Assembly (NCBI GenBank): GCA_023412995.1
Contig: JAEZQS010000033.1
Location: 1-7,399 of the forward strand
Reading direction: 5' to 3'
DNA from: Pseudomonadota bacterium
GTDB taxonomy: Bacteria; Pseudomonadota; Gammaproteobacteria; Xanthomonadales; Rhodanobacteraceae
DNA length: 7,399 nt
Below, piece after piece: positions 5,051-7,399 of this stretch. Made by a program: the position numbers and the translations under genes. Position 1 is the stretch's first letter; every line of letters begins with the position of its first letter. The notes below the pieces were generated by a model. That model saw only the letters and a program-made list of their open reading frames with translations, did not search any database and was not told the DNA's origin.

Positions 5051-5998
5051 GTGACCGACGAACTCTCCAGCGTGATCGACTTCATCCGCCATGGCGCCAG
5101 CCGGTTCGGCGAAGCGGGCCTCACGATTGCCCACAGCCAGGACAACGCCCTGGACGAGGCGACGCAGCTCGTGCTGCACGCGTTGCACCTGCCACACGAC
5201 CTCTCGCCGGTCTGGGGCCAGGCGCGCCTGACGGCCGCCGAAAAGGCCCGCGTGCTGGCGCTGTTCGAGCGGCGCGTCGAGGAGCGGGTGCCAGCGGCCT
5301 ACCTGATGGGCGAGGCGTGGTTCGCCGGCCTGTGCTTCCGGTCCGATCCGCGCGCACTGGTGCCGCGCTCGCCGATCGCCGAACTCATCCAGCGCGGCTT
5401 TTCGCCGTGGATGGACGAGCGGCCGGTCGAGCGTGCGCTGGACCTGTGCACCGGCTCGGGCTGCATCGGCATCGCCATGGCCGTGCACAATCCCGACTGG
5501 CGGGTCGATCTCGCCGACATCAGTGACGACGCGCTGTCGCTGGCGCGCGAGAACGTCGCGCTGCACCACGTCGATGCACGCGTCGGGATCGTCCGTTCCG
5601 ACCTGTTCGCGGGCCTCGGCGATGCGCGCTACGACCTCATCGTCAGCAACCCGCCCTACGTGACGGAGCAGGAATACGCCGCGCTGCCACCCGAGTACGC
5701 GCACGAGCCTCGGCTCGGCCTCGCTGCCGGCGCGGACGGACTGGACTTCGCGCTGCGCATCCTCGCCGGTGCGGCGGAACGCCTGACCGAACGCGGTGTG
5801 CTGGTGGTGGAGGTGGGCGAAAGCGAGCACGCGCTCGTCGCGCTGCTGCCGGAAGTGCCCTTCAACTGGCTCGAGTTCGATGTCGGCCAGATGGGCGTGT
5901 TCCTGCTCGACCGTGGCGATCTCGACACCCACGCCGAGGCCATCCGCGTTGCCGCTGCTTCGCGCCTTGCCGCGCGTGACCCGCAAGGACAAGCCTGA
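5051..5998 (+). CDS. prmB: Ribosomal protein uL3 N5-glutamine methyltransferase
   Basis: Cytoplasmic SAM-dependent methyltransferase that methylates a glutamine of ribosomal protein uL3 (L3) during 50S assembly. The product has 315 aa, near the usual length of about 310. The N-terminal helical substrate domain covers about 1-100. LVPRSPIAELI (103-113) is the PrmB-type version of the motif that in PrmC reads differently, so I choose PrmB over the release-factor enzyme PrmC. The SAM-binding motif is DLCTGSGCIGIA (131-142). The catalytic NPPY is at 200-203 in YDLIVSNPPYV, and the fold ends with GVFLLDR. Its GTG start at 5051 is preferred because homologous sequence begins there; the frame stays open upstream only as antisense to SCO1. 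No clear Shine-Dalgarno is visible. The gene is divergent from SCO1, and aroC follows after a 187-bp gap containing an inverted repeat. Assignment is firm. Confidence 0.95.
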   Translation: MTDELSSVIDFIRHGASRFGEAGLTIAHSQDNALDEATQLVLHALHLPHDLSPVWGQARLTAAEKARVLALFERRVEERVPAAYLMGEAWFAGLCFRSDPRALVPRSPIAELIQRGFSPWMDERPVERALDLCTGSGCIGIAMAVHNPDWRVDLADISDDALSLARENVALHHVDARVGIVRSDLFAGLGDARYDLIVSNPPYVTEQEYAALPPEYAHEPRLGLAAGADGLDFALRILAGAAERLTERGVLVVEVGESEHALVALLPEVPFNWLEFDVGQMGVFLLDRGDLDTHAEAIRVAAASRLAARDPQGQA

Positions 5999-6150
5999 AG
6001 CACGGAGGACAGGAAGAGCACGAAGGAGAAGCGTAAAGCCGCTCTGGACACGTGGCTGCAGGTGGTTCCACCGGAAGCTTTCCCGGTCCGCCCGGGATCC
6101 GGATCTTCGGCTGCTTTTTTCTTCGCGTACTTCGTGTCCTTCGTGGTTCA
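5998..6150. repeat. Intergenic inverted repeat of the CACGAAGG type
   Basis: The left arm (about 5998-6040, with CACGGAGGACAGG and AGCACGAAGGAG) is an imperfect inverted copy of the right arm (about 6110-6150, with CTTCGTGTCCTTCGTGGTT on plus). The intervening 70 bp holds further small palindromes (GATCCGGATC at 6096-6105; GGTGG-TT-CCACC at 6061-6072). On the minus strand the right arm reads as NHEGHEVREE, like the spurious HEG-repeat reading frames produced by a dispersed CACGAAGGA repeat that I recall from many proteobacterial genomes. If transcribed from prmB, it could fold into a long imperfect stem before aroC. It does not resemble an IS element and encodes nothing believable. Confidence 0.65.
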
Positions 6151-6185
6151 ATCTGGCGTTCTTTTCCCCCTCACCGCGTGCGACT

Positions 6186-7304
6186 GTGTCGAACAGTTTC
6201 GGCAAGCTGCTGACCGTGACGACCTTCGGCGAAAGCCACGGGCCGGCGATCGGCTGCGTGGTGGATGGCTGCCCGCCGGGACTGGCGCTGGAGGCAGGTG
6301 ATTTCCGGCACGATCTCGCGCGGCGTGCCACCGGGCGCAGCCGCTGGACGTCGCAGCGGCGCGAAGCGGATGCGGTGGAAATCCTCTCGGGCGTGCACGA
6401 GGGTCGCACCACCGGCACGCCCATCGCGCTGCTGGTGCGCACGACCGACGCACGCCCGCGCGACTACGCCAATCTCCTCGACACCTTCCGGCCCGGCCAC
6501 GCCGATTACACCTATTGGCAGAAGTACGGCATCCGCGATGCGCGCGGGGGCGGCCGCGCATCGGCGCGCGAGACGGCCATGCGCGTCGCCGCCGGGGTGA
6601 TCGCGAAGAAGTGGCTGGGCGAGCGCCATGGCGTGCTCGTGCGCGGCTACCTGGCGCAGCTGGGCGACCGCGTGCCGCGCGCGTTCGACTGGGATGCGGT
6701 CGAAGCGAATCCCTTCTTCTGGCCCGACGCCGCGATGGTCGGCGAGCTCGAGGACGCCATCACGGCGCTGCGCAAGGCGGGCGACTCGATCGGCGCCCGC
6801 GTCACCGTCGTCGCGGAGGGCGTGCCGCCGGGCTGGGGCGAGCCGGTGTACGGCAAGCTCGACGCCGAACTCGCGGCCGCGCTGATGTCGATCAATGCGG
6901 TCAAGGGTGTCGAGGTGGGCGCCGGCTTCGGCTGCATCACCCAGCGCGGCAGCGAGCACCGCGATGCGATCACGCCGGCGGGATTCGCCAGCAACCACGC
7001 CGGTGGCATCCTCGGCGGCATTTCCAGTGGCCAGGCAGTCGTCGTCTCGATGGCGCTGAAGCCTGCTTCGAGCATCCCGCTGCCGGTGCCAAGCGTCGAT
7101 CTCGCCGGCGCGCCGGTGGAGGTGTTGACGCGCGGTCGACACGATCCCTGCGTCGGCATCCGCGCCACCCCCATTGCCGAAGCCATGGTGGCGCTGGTAT
7201 TGATGGACCAGGCCCTGCGCCACCGCGCCCAATGCGGCGACGTCGGCGAGGTGGCGCCACGCCTGCCCGCGCAGGCACCGGGCCGCGAGCGCGAATCCGG
7301 GTGA
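6186..7304 (+). CDS. aroC: Chorismate synthase
   Basis: Cytoplasmic enzyme of the last shikimate step: anti-1,4-elimination of phosphate from 5-enolpyruvylshikimate-3-phosphate to give chorismate, requiring reduced FMN. The product has 372 aa, slightly longer than the usual 360-366 because of a loose Pro/Arg/Glu-rich tail (about 352-372). Conserved pieces run in order: FGESHGPAIG with His18, QRREADAVEILSGVHEGRTTGTPI (57-80), FRPGHADYTYWQKYGIRD with His105, GGGRASARETAMRVAAGVIAKK, SNHAGGILGGISSGQ (269-283) and RHDPCVGIRATPIAEAMVALVLMD with Asp320. Trp54 occupies a spot that is Tyr in E. coli (SRYTTQRRE), outside the catalytic residues. GTG 6186 starts SNSFGKLLTVTTFGESHG, which fits the family; there is no clear Shine-Dalgarno. 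It lies between prmB and a probable asd on the same strand. Assignment is firm. Confidence 0.97.
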   Translation: MSNSFGKLLTVTTFGESHGPAIGCVVDGCPPGLALEAGDFRHDLARRATGRSRWTSQRREADAVEILSGVHEGRTTGTPIALLVRTTDARPRDYANLLDTFRPGHADYTYWQKYGIRDARGGGRASARETAMRVAAGVIAKKWLGERHGVLVRGYLAQLGDRVPRAFDWDAVEANPFFWPDAAMVGELEDAITALRKAGDSIGARVTVVAEGVPPGWGEPVYGKLDAELAAALMSINAVKGVEVGAGFGCITQRGSEHRDAITPAGFASNHAGGILGGISSGQAVVVSMALKPASSIPLPVPSVDLAGAPVEVLTRGRHDPCVGIRATPIAEAMVALVLMDQALRHRAQCGDVGEVAPRLPAQAPGRERESG

Positions 7305-7363
7305 GATCCCCTTCCTGCAGCCGCATCGCGCCCGCGACAGCCGTTTCCGACGAAGAACCCTCC

Positions 7364-7399
7364 ATGTCCCGACCCTCCTGCAACATCGCCATCGTCGGC
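7364..7399 (+). CDS. Probable aspartate-semialdehyde dehydrogenase, N-terminal fragment (cut by right edge)
   Basis: Only 12 codons are in view, reading MSRPSCNIAIVG. The beta strand ending in IAIVG is how an NADP-binding Rossmann fold usually begins. In Xanthomonadaceae the gene after aroC is, from memory, asd, which makes aspartate semialdehyde for Lys, Met and Thr synthesis and for diaminopimelate. The identification therefore rests on position plus a very short match. The 59 bp after aroC contain no recognisable terminator, so cotranscription with aroC is possible. No strong Shine-Dalgarno is seen; GAAGAA lies 7 nt before ATG. Confidence 0.5.
   Translation, partial: MSRPSCNIAIVG

Noticed and set aside
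5998..6185. Insertion sequence or CRISPR remnant between prmB and aroC
   Set aside because: There is no transposase fragment, no identical direct repeats with spacers and no obvious target duplication; the inverted-repeat structure explains the region better.
4988..6442. Minus-strand frame running in from prmB antisense into SCO1, including an HEG-like stretch
   Set aside because: The SCO1 anchor starts at 4987. The upstream part is antisense to prmB and aroC and includes the translated intergenic repeat, not a protein domain.
6171..7232. 353-codon minus-strand open frame opposite aroC
   Set aside because: Shadow of aroC with no recognisable domain; aroC is conserved over the same bases.

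Overview
The window is GC-rich bacterial chromosome, by eye well above 60% GC, with dense genes and short intergenic gaps. Gene content and order (prmB, then aroC, then the start of what looks like asd), the Xanthomonad-like AroC sequence (for example YWQKYGIRD) and the types of intergenic repeat suggest a gammaproteobacterium of the Xanthomonadaceae or Lysobacteraceae (Lysobacter, Luteimonas or Xanthomonas relatives). That placement is inference from remembered synteny, not a search.

Layout: (1) 1-1161, minus: N-terminal 387 codons of a HerA-like/YjgR-type (DUF853) ATPase, cut by the left edge, with an apparent CTG start. (2) 1162-1377: divergent intergenic region with a heptamer repeat and weak promoter-like hexamers. 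(3) 1378-2874, plus: lipoprotein lytic transglycosylase, MltD-like with one C-terminal LysM. (4) 2875-2950: short convergent region filled with GGGGCTA heptamers in opposing orientation, probably a two-way terminator. (5) 2951-3388, minus: unrecognised 145-aa protein. (6) 3492-4352 and 4352-4987, minus: phosphatidylserine decarboxylase (psd), preceded by and overlapping by one base a SCO1/SenC copper protein. (7) 4988-5050: compact divergent promoter region. (8) 5051-5998, plus: prmB, the uL3 glutamine methyltransferase. (9) 5999-6185: intergenic inverted repeat of the CACGAAGG type. (10) 6186-7304, plus: aroC, chorismate synthase. (11) 7364 to the right edge, plus: first 12 codons of a probable asd.

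Most genes are housekeeping: envelope work (transglycosylase, Psd), respiratory copper handling (SCO1), ribosomal protein modification (PrmB) and amino-acid biosynthesis (AroC, probable Asd). SCO1-psd looks translationally coupled; prmB, aroC and asd are co-directional. I found no phage, IS element, CRISPR array, tRNA, rRNA or defence island, and no convincing new multi-gene system. The points worth a second look are small: the CTG start, three different short intergenic repeats, an exact tandem duplication around the psd stop codon, and face-to-face TATACT boxes between SCO1 and prmB with a predicted leaderless SCO1 mRNA.
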